From assembly GCA_963924555.1 (NCBI GenBank), contig OZ004589.1:6448001-6512000 (forward strand): DNA of 64,000 bases, in the 5' to 3' direction. The stretch is from Crambe crambe (lineage: Eukaryota; Porifera; Demospongiae; Poecilosclerida; Crambeidae). Positions 1 to 17,500 of the stretch are shown one piece after another. The stretch's first letter is position 1; each line of letters opens with the position of its first letter. Both the position numbers and the translations under genes were made by a program. The notes beneath the pieces are model-generated. The model made no database searches and was not told where the DNA came from. It saw only the letters and a list, made by a program, of their open reading frames with translations.

Positions 1-3451
<3,451 letters not shown>

Positions 3452-3563
3452 CTCTTAGAGATAAAACTTGAATTCATTTCAATCTTCAGAGCAATCACTC
3501 CTTATCAAAAGCAACTGTAGTTTATCATTGATTAATTTTTTTTGTGATACCAATAATATGTAC

Positions 3564-3569
3564 AATAAA
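3564..3569 (+). terminator. Polyadenylation signal of the TESK-like gene
   Basis: AATAAA 113 bp after the kinase stop codon, in the short space between two convergent genes. Confidence 0.55.
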
Positions 3570-3723
3570 AATTCAGTATAGCAGAAAATTTTTGTGGGGT
3601 CAAAAATTTTTGCAATAATCGTAACTGACCATGAGTTGGCAGCAAAAAAATAATACTGATGGATATAACATACATTCTTGGGCCAAACTGTACAAATTTA
3701 TCTATAATGTATAAGATAACAAT

Positions 3724-6700
3724 CTATGCTAGATGAGAGCTAAGGGCGAACCATGTTTTTTCATCTTTCTTGCCTTCCACTCCACCACCATTTGTAGTTG
3801 TCACAGCCCTATGCATCAGCTTGTCGAACACAGCACTACTAGGTTGGTGTTCCAGTATAGCTGAGCCAGCATCCTTTGTGCTCAAACTGGTTGACTCGGT
3901 GCTAGTGTTTGGCATAATAATGGCAGGAGAGGATTTAGATTTCCTCAAAGCATCTTCAGCACTTGGTATTGCAGCTGCAGTTTTAGCCCCACTTTGCTGG
4001 ATTAAAGGTTCTTTCAAGTGAAGTGAGGAAAGTTCACCCATAACGTGTTCATCTGGTGAAGAAACACGTTCCTCCAAATCTTTCAAAGCAGTTTTTTCTG
4101 GTGTTGATAAATGAAGCGATAATAACGATATCTCAGTTTCTAGAGAATGTTCATCTTCTAATTTCAATCCTCCCAGGTTTAAACCTTCATCGTTTCCTGA
4201 GTTCTTTTTTGAATATGAAGTTTCAGGTTCTGTTGGAGTCAATTTGGATATGCTAGACTGAAAGGACACTGGAGGTTGGTGAGAGCGTAACTTATCAGCA
4301 GTAGCTTGGAGCTCTCCTTGAGTTTTGTTCAGCTTCTGCAGGCTTTCGAATAATCCCGTCATGTTGAAATGAACTTTTTGGGGGTCAGCTTGTGTGCTTT
4401 TTGGTGCTGTAACTGAGTCATCAAAAATAGCTGCAGAACAAGGTGGAGTTTTTGATTTTTGCTCCATGTGTTGCATATGGAAATTGCTGTCTGTAGTACT
4501 GTCCAATGTACCACCATGAGATACACTCATTTCCTTATTAGGATTGGACGACGATGGGCTCAAAATGACAGGCCCAGGTGAGGGATGTAAACCTGATATT
4601 GAAGTTGTACTGGGCATTGGAGGAGGTCTGAGTGGCTTATTGTAAGGTAGGTCATCATTGGAATCAGAAATATAAGTGGATGGTTGAGATTGGATTGAGC
4701 TCCTATAAACAGGAACTCGAGATGCAGAATTTTGAAACTCTGATACACAATTCACAGCGCTATGTACTGATGGAGGTCCTGTTGGCTTGTAATTAGGTAG
4801 GCTATCATTGGAATTGGGAATATAAGTAGATGGCTGCGACTGGATCGAGCTTCTGTACGTAGGAATTTTCAATACTTCACTCAAAGGGGGTGGAGCTGGA
4901 GCAATTAGGTGAACTTGAGGTGTTGTGGTATCTGATACACTTGAAGAATGGCTTTCAGTGGCATGGTAGAATGCACTTCCTTGAGAAGGTGGAGGTCTAG
5001 GAGCTGCCAATCCTTGAATTTGAGGATCAAAGTGTGTGCTTTGAGGGTAAGGTATCTCACTTTCATTCGGGTTGTTGAATGTGAGTGGGGACACTTGAGC
5101 ATACATCACAGGCTTGTCATCACACTTTGCTGCAATTGCAGGGCTTACCCATTCGTTAGTATATGCCACAGGTCCAAGGTTATCAGCTGAGATAGATTTT
5201 GTTACATCTATTTGAGCATTTCTCGAAATTACAGGGTTTACCTCCTCATTAGTCGTTTGTTGAAAAGATGCTTTAGCTACAGCACGACCTTGAGATGCTT
5301 TGGTAGGTGGGTGGTTAAGAACGGAAGAAAACGAACTATCTATGCTCAAGTTAGGTCCAACTGCCTTGCTATTACTGAATAACTGCGATGGAACTACTGA
5401 AGTTGGCATTGCTGTTGAAGGTTGGGCCAGTACAGTAAGTGCAAGACGCAAGCCAGCAACTTCTCCCTGTTAGCATATATAGTATGGGTGAGAGATCTTT
5501 CATTATAATTTGGGTATGAGAGATCTAATACCTTTATTTTTGCCATTTCCTCAGTATTGTATTTCATGACTTCAGTGAGATCATGTTTCAAAGCTGCATT
5601 TTCCTTTTGAATGCTTATTAGATCCTGAATGATAAGTAACATGAATAGACAAACCATAGGTATTATGGAGTCATTTTCTGGCTCTACTATTTAAAAGGGT
5701 TCTACCAGTAGTATATTACTTACAGCAGCAAGAGCATCCATGAGGTTCTGTTGTTCATCCAGGGTCTGGATGAATTGTCCCCTGACAGCCACCTCCCCTT
5801 TTAACTGCAACTCACTCTGCTCCAAGTACTGCACCACTCTCTTGACTGACCCTAGCAGTGACCCCATGACCTTGTTCATGCTACTGCTACCCCGGTCTGC
5901 ATCCAGGTTGCAGAGAGGGTGATTCCCATTTGGTAGCAGCGGTGGCGGTTTAGTAGCAGTGCTGCAATGATTCATGTCAGAGGTGGAACACTGGGGGGAA
6001 GCAATGCTCTTCTCATACGACTTCAACTCATGATCCAAATCTTGAACAAGCTAATGATAAGCAAATCTGTTGCACTCAAGCTTCATGCTTTTACCATAAA
6101 ATTTTTCATGGGGGGGGGGGGAATTTTGTGTTTCTTGAATTTTCAATTTTTACATAATCCCCAAACCCTGCCCCCCATGACATACAGTAATTCAGGTCTT
6201 ACCTGTTCCAATGTATTCAATTCAGTGTGAATTCGCTCTGTCCTCACAGATTGAGGGGTTGTCCTTATCTCTTTGAAATCCCCTGACACTTTGTTACTCC
6301 CCATGGGATGCCCCACACCCTGCTGGCCGGATACCTTATGTGAGACATGCAATGGGTGTTTGGACACAGCCCCTTGCTGATTATATTGATGATGACTGGA
6401 TGTAGCAGAAGAAGAAACCGGTATTACAGGTTTGGGAGGGTTGTAAATCCCTGAGGCGAGTGAATCAACAGTTATGTCCCCGTGTTGCCCCCTTCCTACA
6501 CTCATCATCTCCGGGTCCATGGGAATATTAGAGATCTCACTCATTCCAGCCATACTTTCACCGCCATCACTATAATCTTGGTCCTCCTCATACAGTGACT
6601 CTTTAGATTCTCTTTCAACATTCATATCTCCTCCTCCATCACCAACCCTCCGAACTTCTTCCTTGATTCTGTTATTTTGAACTTTATCACGATGAGTCGA

Positions 6701-8278
6701 TCCACCCTGAAATTCAGGTTGCCGGATTTCTTTGGGATTCTGTTTCTTCATGACAGCTGTCCCATTCCGCCCATGTCCTACGAGTCCTTTTTCTTTCCTC
6801 TTCCTGTGAGGACTGTCTCCTTTATGTGGGTTTCTCAATGGTGGTGCTGTTGGTGAAAGTTGCTTGCTGTTGAGGACACTGGTTTTGCTCTCCTGGTTTA
6901 CCAGTTTCTGAAATCGACCGAGATCAAGTGCAGGTTTGTAAGGAGCTTCTTCAGAGGTGGTGTTAGTGGTGGCATCGATAGTGGAGAGGTCTCTCACTCT
7001 AGAGTGCTTGGATTTAGGGGTGCAGTTGGGCATGATGCTACTTTCATCACCTTCATAGCCAAGAGCTGCAATCAATACCAAGCTCAACATTAGAACAGTA
7101 TCTGCACTTTTTTGTCATATCATCTAAAAAAATTTAAAGGAAGAACAGGGCAAGCAAGCTCAAATGGTCACCACATTTTAGTGTTATAGGAAACTGGTAA
7201 ACTGGTATCCTATCTCTTGCTCTGCATGTACCTGTTGAAGTATTTGGCAAGTCATTGAGGGCGGGCTTCCTGGGGACTATTTCCTGGACGCTCTTGTCCC
7301 TGATCCCCCCAGGGGACATGCCAGCAGTGGGATTGGGTCCATCGTGCAGACTCTCCATGATGGTTTGCTGTAGGAACCTCTTGTTGTCCTTTATATGGGG
7401 AGCCACAGTCACATTGGGATGACAACTGTAACGCTGGGGGGGATATTGGGCTATCATATCAATACTATTAGATCAACTATAGCACTGCAGTTTGCAACTC
7501 AAAAATCAGCTCTAGGAATGTACAAGATTTCAATTTTGATGGATTGGGCTGCTACACATTTAGCTGCTATGATTTGCAGTAGGAATTCCCGAGGTCATTA
7601 CCTTAGGGTCATCCCCAAAGAGGTCCTGGACTACCTGCATAGTGTGGTCAGATTCTGCCAATACATCATGTAGTGACTACATAAATTAAACAATTAGGTA
7701 AAGGGTTACCAATTAACGAATCCTACATACCTGTCTTCCATGGAGAGATTTCTGCAATGCAATCAGTTTCTTTACTCTGGATGTTCTGTCACTGGCAGGG
7801 AGAAAAGAAGGCCTCAGGTTACCACTGCTATTCAAGTCAAAACTTTCTACAGAAGGAAAGAAAGAAACCAAAGTGTTGCTATGGTTATTGATATCAATAA
7901 GCAAAATAAGCCAGGAATATACCTTTAGCTTTTTCATATAATTCATGCTTTGCTGCTTCAATATTCTTAGATTTATGGACTTTACGTCGTCTATCCTATA
8001 GAATAAACACACAGATACACACTTCTTACTAGTAATACTAGTATGCATACCAATTCAGGCTGTGAAAGCTTATGGATATTTAAGTCACGTGTTGTTGACT
8101 GTTTAAAAAAAAAGCTTTAATATATAATAACACAGGTCGCATACGACCTTACATCCCATTCTGGTTTCTTGATGTTCGGCTTTTTAGCTCCACCAGTTGA
8201 TTTTTTTACTTTCTGGCGAGTTCTTTTGGAAAGTCCTGACTTCTGAGACTGCACGCCAAATCTTACTGTCTTTGGCAT
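3724..8278 (-). CDS. SPICE1: Spindle and centriole-associated protein 1 (SPICE1/CCDC52) orthologue
   Basis: Ten exons, transcribed leftwards: 8278-8153, 8098-8051, 7995-7923, 7846-7731, 7676-7602, 7433-7232, 7065-6203, 6050-5724, 5624-5532, 5466-3724 (stop 3726-3724). All junctions are GT/AG and phase-consistent, giving 1221 residues (human SPICE1 about 855). Recognised from the basic start MPKTVRFG, KPEWD followed by DLNIHK and VHKSKN, PNVTVAPH, a central coiled coil (KRVVQYLEQSELQLKGEV to KENAALKHDL), and the characteristic C-terminus WFALSSHLA. SPICE1 localises to centrioles and spindle and is needed for centriole duplication and chromosome congression (family knowledge). The extra length is mostly low-complexity Ser/Pro sequence in exons 7 and 10. 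Exon 10 has two related blocks containing YRSSIQSQPSTYI, an internal duplication. The gene shares an upstream region with CDC14. Confidence 0.9.
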
Positions 8279-9027
8279 GGTATTCAGTGCTCCAACTGTT
8301 CCTTAAATCTGCTCCGTTACACACTGCCAGGTGAAAAAAAAACAACAACGATAAACACTCCTAAATAATGCACATTTTCTCACATCGTTTTCCCGCCAAT
8401 ATGTATCACGCATGCGCCAATATTTTCACGCATGCCCAGTAGGACCGTCTTTGTCACGCCCACTCAAAGGCAAGTTTCCTGTTGGACTATAATTATAGGA
8501 CAAAACTCTGAGGCTGACAAAAAAAAACTGCATGTTGCTGATACGAGCAAGGAATGGTGATAGTAGCTAGCGACTAAAGTGCTTAGATGTAGATCTTATT
8601 TAGCTAAACCTTAAGTGTAGTTAGCTTTAAGAAAAGAGAAAAGATTCTAACGATCGCACACCTAGCCTCGGGCTAGACGGATTTGCCTGGAGCTAATTGC
8701 TCAGGCAGGTTAGGAAACTCGCAAGGGCGCTGTGAAAGCCGATGGAAGTATGGACGAGTCCTAGCGAGCCCATTACAACAGCACAAAAAGGACCGTACCA
8801 ATCACTATAGAAGTAACTCAACTGACTAACACTAAAACTACTACTAGATCGAGAAGAAAGGGTTCGCCGACTCACTGACGACCTAACAGTGGACTGGACT
8901 TCAACATAGCAATCTTCTGCTGACTATCTGCCCGTCTTTAATAGGACTGCAACAGACAAGACCGACATCCACTAGCAATAGATTTTAATCAACTCAAAAT
9001 TCTGATTCACTGATCTCTTGGCAAGCT
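8279..9027. promoter_or_regulatory. Bidirectional promoter region between SPICE1 and CDC14
   Basis: The two start codons are 749 bp apart and diverge. Close to SPICE1 lie an E2F-like site TTTTCCCGCC (8388-8397), overlapping a CCAAT box (8396-8400), a second CCAAT at 8416-8420, and two NRF1-like motifs, ACGCATGCGCCA (8408-8419) and ACGCATGCCCAG (8428-8439). No TATA box seen. E2F and NF-Y sites are typical of animal cell-cycle promoters. That this region drives both genes is inferred. Confidence 0.6.
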
Positions 9028-11507
9028 ATGGCTGACAGGGATGCTTGCTTGTGCGAGTTTATTAAAGGTAAAAATAAACTTTGGTTTTGTTGATTTGACA
9101 CGAACAGCTGTAAAATGAACACAACCAAAAATTAAACCTCCCATCGTGCAATTTGGGCCAACTGATGTGAAATTTTGACCTATTTGTTTTAGAGAAGATG
9201 GTTAATACAGAAAATTAATGGCACACTAACACATTTCTGAGCTATACTATGCCAATTATGTCATGTTTAATTCTGGCTATCTAATGGCCACGGCATAAAT
9301 TTGATGGGAAGTTTATGCTTGGGACATCCTGGAAACCCTAGTATGTGAGAAATAAGCCGTATAAGCTTTGGGTGTGAGTAGCCTTGTGGTTCCGTTCCTC
9401 TATCGGACTGCTGGCCAGAGCCCATAGGTTCCAATTATCAACGGCCTTTTCCCACAATTGGATAAAATTTAAAATTTTAAAAATCTACTCCCCCCCTCTC
9501 CCTGAGCTCTCTCTCTCTCTCTCTCTCTTTCTTGCTTATTTGCCTTCATCAAGACAAATTTTCCTACTAGTTACTGAGAGTTGATTTTATTTATTGACAT
9601 TTTGAGCAACCCTTTCACTTCGGTTGCCTTCTATTGGAATCCCATTCACTTTGATATACTGTACCCTTTCACCAGCAGTACCTCTAGGAGACTCCCATAT
9701 TGTAATTGTCAAAATTCTTCCTGCTGGGAGACTCCCCATTTTTGATCTTTGTCTGGACCAAGTTCCATTCATTAATGGGTGGGAACTGTCTCTCGCCTTT
9801 TCTTTCTCCCCTTCTCTCTGTATGTCATACCTAAAACCACAATAAAGGGAGTATCAGGATAGTAAGGTGTGCCCACCTCTTCCCAAAAGAAAACAGATAA
9901 TGCCTCACAAAACACAATATAATTATTTTTTTTAAATGACCACCTCCTTCCTTCTCTCATTAGATCGACTCTACTTTGCAACTCTGAGGACAAAACCACG
10001 TAATTCGGCCTCTGTCACTTACTTCAGTACAGATGATGACGAAACCTTCGAATATGCAAAGTACGTAGTTACTATGTTATTACCTCTCTGGCATGACTCA
10101 GCACATTCCTTAATTATCTATTTAAAGGAACGAAAGAAATTTTTTGAAATATCATTTCCTTATTACGATTCTGTTTCCTGCATGTATTCTACTCAGTATT
10201 TCACGATGAGTGATGCCCCTTACATGCGTGGAATATTTTTCACTCCATTTAGCACATCATTGATGGCAAGCTTTAGAGATTTTCTCACACTTAATTGAAT
10301 GAGTGCACACTAACACCTGTTAGCAAGTCCATTTAATTACATTCAGCTTCCTTCCATAAGGCAGTCAGGCAGTCTGTTTTTTATTTATTTATTTATTTAT
10401 TTATTTTTTAATAGCTTCTATGCAGACTTTGGGCCTCTTAATCTGGCAATGCTTTACAGATTCTGCATGAAGGTCAACAAAAAGCTCAAGGTTTGTTTAT
10501 ACTAATAATAATAATAGTTCTTGAATTAATGGATCTGGGGGGGGGGGGGGGGGGGGGGGGGGAAAGGTTTTCAAAAGTTTTTTAAAAAGCAAATACTATA
10601 GGTTGATGACGGAAAACGGATTTCAAATTCCTGATAAAGTTGCCATGTGGTATATGCATTTGGCACACCTGTTGTTGGCCTCTATAATTTCATATCTTCC
10701 CTAGGAAACGTGACTAGTGGCCACAGGGTATGTGTCCACTGGCAACAAGGCTGTTGTGTAGAGAAAAAATATTATTTACAAGACTGGTGTACAATATCAT
10801 GCGTCCTCCTATCCTGTTTACTAGGTATTTAGATCAAGCATGTGATAAACTCTGTCGGGGATTAAAAATTTGTGGTGGCGAAGTATCCTTTGCCTCTAGC
10901 TTGGAAGCTGAGGAATGTTGATTAAAGAAACCAATACGATACCTTAATACTTGAATATAGTGGAGAGATTTCCATGGGTTTCATAGCACAAGTTCCTTAC
11001 AGAAATGCAATTTTAATTTTCCCCACCATACAGAGAAGGCAAAAAGAAGTCCACAATAATAAGATATCAATAGGTAGACTTTATTACAAGCTTGATACAG
11101 TGTTGACCATGCACAGTACAGTATGCTGGGAAGGCGGAAACGTGGTGTTGTATTTCAGGGAGTCCAGAATGAATTGCAATGTTACACTAGATTTCCTTAA
11201 AATTGTGTTCCGTTAAAATTCTAATTCTAATTCGGGTATCCAGTGGTACATAGGAATAAAACATAAGGGATGTTAAATAGTGTAATGACCTACCTGGCTG
11301 GCTCAGGGGCAGAAGTTAATTGTTTACAGGGTCTATTGGCGCCTTCCTATGCCAAATAAGAGCCAACATCTGTGTGTAGAAGCCTGGGCCATATGCCACC
11401 ATTGTTCCCTGTGTGATTATCACATTATTGCTGGCTGTTTGCACACGAGATGCCATTGCTTTGAGGTCACTGTGGGTCTGTGTATATTGCAGCTGCCAAA
11501 ATGCTGT

Positions 11508-11559
<52 letters not shown>

Positions 11560-14500
11560 TGGCAATGTCATGGTGAGTGGACATGCCCCTATTTGACTAT
11601 AAGTGCTACACACCTGTAGCATGCTTGACTGTACTCCTCCCATACTTGTGTTTATTTCAACTCCTACCACAACTGACAACTCCTTTTTTGATGTTCTTGC
11701 AACAAAAAAACAAGCAAAGGCTGGTTGATAAAACTACAGCTGATCATGTTTTGTAACCTCAACATAAACAAGCCTAACACCAACAAGCTGGTGTGATAAT
11801 GTATAAACCATTGAGCGGTACATAATTATTATGGGCTGAACTCTGGTCATAACAACAGTGTACATACTATAGAATCAGAAGTTCCTTGCTCAGAGTGGCC
11901 TTATATTAGTTTTATTAACAATTGGCAATGTTTGGTGTGGTATTATTCATTTGACCACATCAAGATCCGGCCGGGAATTGTATTATAGTCCAGCTGCTTC
12001 GCTTTGATGCGCTGCAATAATACATGCTGTATCAGCACTCGGGGCTAGCTAGGGCGCTCAAGCCATGAATATGTAACTTTGATTGTTCTCGGACCTTTAT
12101 GTGACGTTTACAACTTGAACTTTCATCTCAATAGCCAATGTTCATGACTGAATCAGGCAACATGGCTCTGGTGATCGAATAATGCTTGATTGATGTTGTC
12201 CAAAGAGCCATGGGAATGCATTAGTCAATAGACCTTTTCTTCCAGAAAGAAACTTGGCTCTGAAGCTAATCATATTATAAGAGATGCAATCCTGTTTTAT
12301 AATTTGCTCTGTGCTCTTGAAAAGCGTGTTTCGGGAGAGGATAAGAAACAAGGCAACACACGACTTGTATATATGGTGGTATGTGTTTAAGGTGCACGGT
12401 TGCTTGCTGTCATGTGGTGTGCATGCCAACTGAACCATGTGACCTCACATGTAAGCTGAGGGTGTTCCTGCACATGCTTGCCTAACCTGCTGTGACGCAA
12501 GTTGAAAAGAACTCTGGTTGATCCAGTGGGCAGCACACAAAGATAACAATCTGGAGCTGATATAAAAGCTTCCCCCCATTCATACTTGTGGTCGGACTAG
12601 CTACTGTTTAGAAAAATCTGGGCTGAAAGGCCAGCCCATGTAAAGAATTAGAGTTGTTTTGGAGCCATATTTTTTTATCTTTCATCTAATTGTGTTGACT
12701 TCTTCCGGGAAGACCCTTGATGCCTGGTACATGGTGGAAAGGTCACATCCCTGCCCTGATTTTGGGATTATGATAATCTCTCTTACCTTCCCCCTTGGTA
12801 GTTAGTGACAATAGTGTGTCCTCCCCATGGGGTGTTCCTGTGACCGTGCACTATTTCAGAGTGGGGTTCTCCTGATCATTCTCAAAAAAAAAAAAATAAT
12901 AACTCTAGCCTAAGGCCAAAACTACACAAATTTAATGTAATAGAACCACTTAATACAGCCATGCCTGAATTAATAATAATATGATTTGATGGTTTCCTAC
13001 CACGTACTCTTTCTTCCTTGCTATCATTTAATGGAAGAGAGTACTTGTCTTGCTACCACTTGTCCAGCCCTAGCCTTTTCTTCCTTGCTATAGAATTGTC
13101 CAGCCCTGGGAATCAGCTAGTCCTAGTCTTGCTCTTGTCCCAGCCATGGAATAACTTAAGCTAAGAGAAGTCTTGTGACTCTTGTTCAGCCCTGGCGATG
13201 AGTCGAGGCCATCAATGAGCCTTCGACTCCTTCCTGACTGGCAACCACCACACACACGGGAGAGCATTCCAATCTCATTGGTGACTTATTTGGTCCAGCT
13301 GCTCCTGATGCCATTAAAGGGCTGAGATGAAATGGTATCAGGAAATGACTGTAGTAGTGTGGACTTGAAGCTCTAAAGTTGTGCTCTGCACTTCCTTAGG
13401 CGTTAGCAAGTTTCTTATCATGTGACGTGTATTCAACAGCTCTAAATAGTGAAACCTGCTTACTGTGGCCACCTATGGGACCAGGAGCAAGTAATAGAGA
13501 AGTGGTCTCTTTAGGGAGGTTGAAATAGTTGGAATAAGTGCTGTTGGAACATGGTGGAGTGGCCTTGATAGAGAGGTGGTCTCTTTGAAAGAGGGAATAG
13601 GTGCTGTTGGGACATGGTGGAATAATAGAGAGATGGTCTCAATATTGAGTAGTCTGATTAAACTGAATTATAATCCTGTAGCCATGACTACATTAGCCCT
13701 ATAGTATGACCCTCAGTATTGAGTGGAGCAGCTAAATAAAGACCTGTCAATTGTCCATGAAGACAGCAGCCTCAACAAGAATGATCCTATCAAAAACATA
13801 CTGACTTCACAGCTTGCAGGAAGAACTGAAGGCATAGTGGCAAAAGAACTGCAAGACAGAAGGAAGAACTGAAGGTATAGTGCATAGTGGCAAGACAGAA
13901 GGCATAGGGGGAAGAACTGAAGGCATAGTGGCAAGACAGAAGGCATAGGGTGAAGAACTGAAGGCATAGTGGCAAGACAGAAGGCATAGGGGGAAGAACT
14001 GAAGGCATAGTGGCAAGACAGAAGGCATAGGGGGAAGAACTGAAGGCATAGTGGCAAGACAGAAGGCATAGGGGGAAGAACTGAAGGCATAGTGGCAAGA
14101 CAGAAGGCATAGGGGAAGAACTGAAGGCTTAGTGGCTGGGAAGAACCCACGAAGGTTGATTTTTTATTTTTTTTTGTATATGGAGGTGGGTTAGCTTTCA
14201 ATCACTATATCAATTAGAAGTCACTTGTTGCTAATTGCAATTATGATAGAGTGTACTCTGACCCTAATGACCCTGTCGTATGAATTCTGTGTGAACAACC
14301 CTGGGAGTGAGCTGTGGGATATCAAGACAGACCACCCTGAAACTGTACTGTATCTTTTTTTCATACAGTGACAGAGAACTAGTATATATGTCGTGTGCCA
14401 CAGTCTTTTTCATCATCATCATCATTGCCTGCATCTGAATTCTTGACCGGCAACAAATCTGATTAGAGCAAAAGGGTTGATGTCAGACTTGTGTGCACAT

Positions 14501-17500
14501 GTTCGCATTCCACAGATGTCAACATGCTTTCCAGAATGGGAGTAGACCCCTGCTCGTTAGTAAAGCAGTGCTGAATGTATCTGAGGCATGGAATGGAATG
14601 CTGTGATTGTGTTCGTGTGTTATGCACATACGTTACAATCATAGCCATTCCAGGCTAGTGGGTTTGTAGAATTTGGTTTTGAAAAAACTAATTGTTTTTA
14701 CATTCTTCTGAGCGTACCCAAGACAAATTGGCTGCTGGAAAATGAGGGGCTCCTTCCTTTAATTAGTGAGAAATTGGTTACTCGGATCTACTCAGATGTA
14801 CCTTGAACAAAACCTTAAATGGAGGCAACTATTACTGGGGAATTATTGTCTTCATTATAGGCAGATTAACTTGACTGCTGGTCCTCCCTTTAGTGATTAT
14901 CTTAGTCAATTTGGTCTTGATTAAATGAAGACATCTCTTTCGTAATTGATCCTTCGTTGGAGACAGATTGGCTCCTGAAGGTAAGGGGTGAGGGTTGCTG
15001 GACAATCTTCCTGTGAGTCAGTGAGAGTCCTGTCTCAATTCCTTGTTAATGGTGTCACCTCATGTAGCTAATGACATGACCTTTTAATTTGGTACTACTC
15101 TTCAAATTAGGAACGAATGCGTAATATAATTAGGTATGAGAACCTTAGAGCTTCGGTCTTTCTTATAAAAAGGGTCACCTTGTGTGTGTTCGTCTATTAA
15201 TGACCAGTAATTGTCTTAATTATGGACTCGTGGACTTTTTGAAATGGACGTATTGTGAACCTAACCTTCCCTATCCCATTTTCATGACTTAAATGAGTAT
15301 ACAATTGTTGCTAGAAGCATATGAATATAGAGTCATGGTTGCTAGGGGCTTGTGTGCAATTAGTATTGTTGACAATAGTGGGGTGCATTGTGCGTGTGGT
15401 GAGTAAGACATGTGCCAACCATGTTGATATCATGTCTTCTATTCTGGTTGGCTTCTTTCAGGGGTCATTTCACTGGTGTCATCCATCTGGTGTACAGTAA
15501 TTCCATATGCCACAAACACTCTGGTGTAGAGATTTTAGCTGCACTTCTTGAAGCGGTTAAAGTTTCTTTTGAGCCAACGTCATGAACTAAAAGCCAGCGT
15601 CATGAATACGATCATCTTGGAAATTAAATTTATAAGCCAATGTTGTGAAGTTATCACATCTAATATTTCTTACAAGCCAAGTGTCGTATCAGGCATACGA
15701 TGAAGCAAATCAGTAAGATCATCTTGCTGACCTGTGGGACACACACTCCTTGCCAAAAGCATTCCGGTTTTAGTACCTGGTCAGCATCATATTTCATTCC
15801 TCTTGAGTGAGGTCCCTTTTGATGGACTAATTGGTTGTAATTGCTACTAAATTGATGTTCCCCGCTTCAAGCTGCTTCTAGTATTCTGTCAGGTGTTCAG
15901 GTGTACGAGGGGAGGGGAAAGAAACATCCCATGATAATTAATGGGGACACTCAAGTGTTTGGAGTTGGTCCATTATGGCACATCTGCCTCTCTGGTTGAT
16001 AATCTTCATCACCATAATTATTACTTATAGAAGAATTAGCTCTTCTTTTTTTCTTCCAAAGACATCTGTTGAGTTAGTGGATAAGGACAATGACGAATAG
16101 ATGTTTAATAGACGAGTGGGTGTTTAATGTAGGCAAGTGGATGCTTTATGAGTAAAAGTGGATGTTTTATATAGACAAGTGGATGTTTAATGTGGATGTT
16201 GCAAGTGGAGTATTTATATGGACCAGTCTGATAAAAATTGATGTGAAGAAATTAGTACTGTGACTGACTTGATTGAGAGATGGTCTCTTTTAGAATATAG
16301 CTGGAATAGGTGCTTATGGGACGTGGCAGGGTGGAGGTAGTCTCTTTAAGGAGACTGGGAAAGTGCTGTTGCGAGTGCCTATAATGATAATCAAAGGAAA
16401 TATACCATCCTTGTCAAGCTGATATTTAAGTACTGCTGCTGTTCAGGTGAATATGTACGATAGATGGCCATGATAACAGATGGCCATGACAATGGAACTA
16501 CACAGGAACAATGCTTTGATCTACTGGTTATTGTAGCACCTAGCCACCCACTCCACCCCCACACATCACATCAGGTGTCCTGTGGTTTTGATAATGTCAG
16601 GCGAGGAACCTAGCTGGTACACAGCGGTAGTTCTGCAGAATTCCTTTTAGTCAAAACTTGCGGTGGACGAGGTAGCCTGCCTCTTTTCCTTTAGCTTTTG
16701 ATGCATTGAAGGGCTATGAGGAAAAAGGGGCTTTTTTCCCTTGTTTTGATGAAGTGAGGTCACTTCTTTTCTTTTACATGTGGTGGCTGACGGATGAGAT
16801 TTGGATGAGATTTTTATCTCTATTACCTGAGCTCATCCGATATATAGCTTGCACATGTAATGACACAACTACCCATGACTACTTAACCTACCTCTCTTGT
16901 GAGATCACCCCTTTCATGCTGATTATGATAGTGTTGTGGTTACTCTTTGCATAACCCTTAAAATTTCTCTTCTCACAGTGTGTGACCCTCTGATAACATT
17001 CACCCCGTGTGGTTGCCTTGCTGTTCCCACACATGAGATGAACTGGTTGTTTCTCCTCCACCCCTTATGTGAGAGCACTTACAGCTGTATATGCTTCTCT
17101 TTCACCACCCTCTTATATGAGATCACTCCATTCCTTCTCTTCCACCCCTTATGTGAGATCACCCCCATTCCTCGTTCTCCTACGGTTACACTTCTCTTTT
17201 ATCCCTTATGTGAAATCACCCCATTGAGACTACAACAGTGTATTAGTTGTAGTGAAGTTGCCCAATAATATATCTCTCTTATGTGAAGTCACCCCATTGC
17301 AACTGCAGCTGAGGCTGCTGATAATGATAGCTCTCTCTTATGTGAAATCACCCCATTGAGATTACAGCAGTGTATTGTAGTGAGGTTGCCCATAATAGCT
17401 CTTTTTTTATGAGCTCACGCGTGCTATGACTGTCCTACACAAAGGAAGGTATGGTGGTGGACTAATTGTGTGTTTGGTCTATACCTCTCCTGCCATTGTA

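Noticed and set aside
9587-9772. Minus-strand 61-codon frame in CDC14 intron 1
   Set aside because: No recognisable domain, no matching neighbouring exons, and it lies within an intron of a well-supported gene.
9936-10298. Longer plus-strand frame around the second CDC14 exon
   Set aside because: Only 9964-10060 is coding; the rest runs past a GTACGT donor into intron and loses CDC14 similarity.
13825-14135. CRISPR-like array
   Set aside because: The units are contiguous tandem copies without unique spacers, and the genome is eukaryotic.
13713-14201. Minus-strand 162-codon frame rich in Met-Pro-Ser-Val-Leu-Pro
   Set aside because: It is a translation of the 41-bp minisatellite; the other two minus frames are open too, and there is no known domain or splice context.
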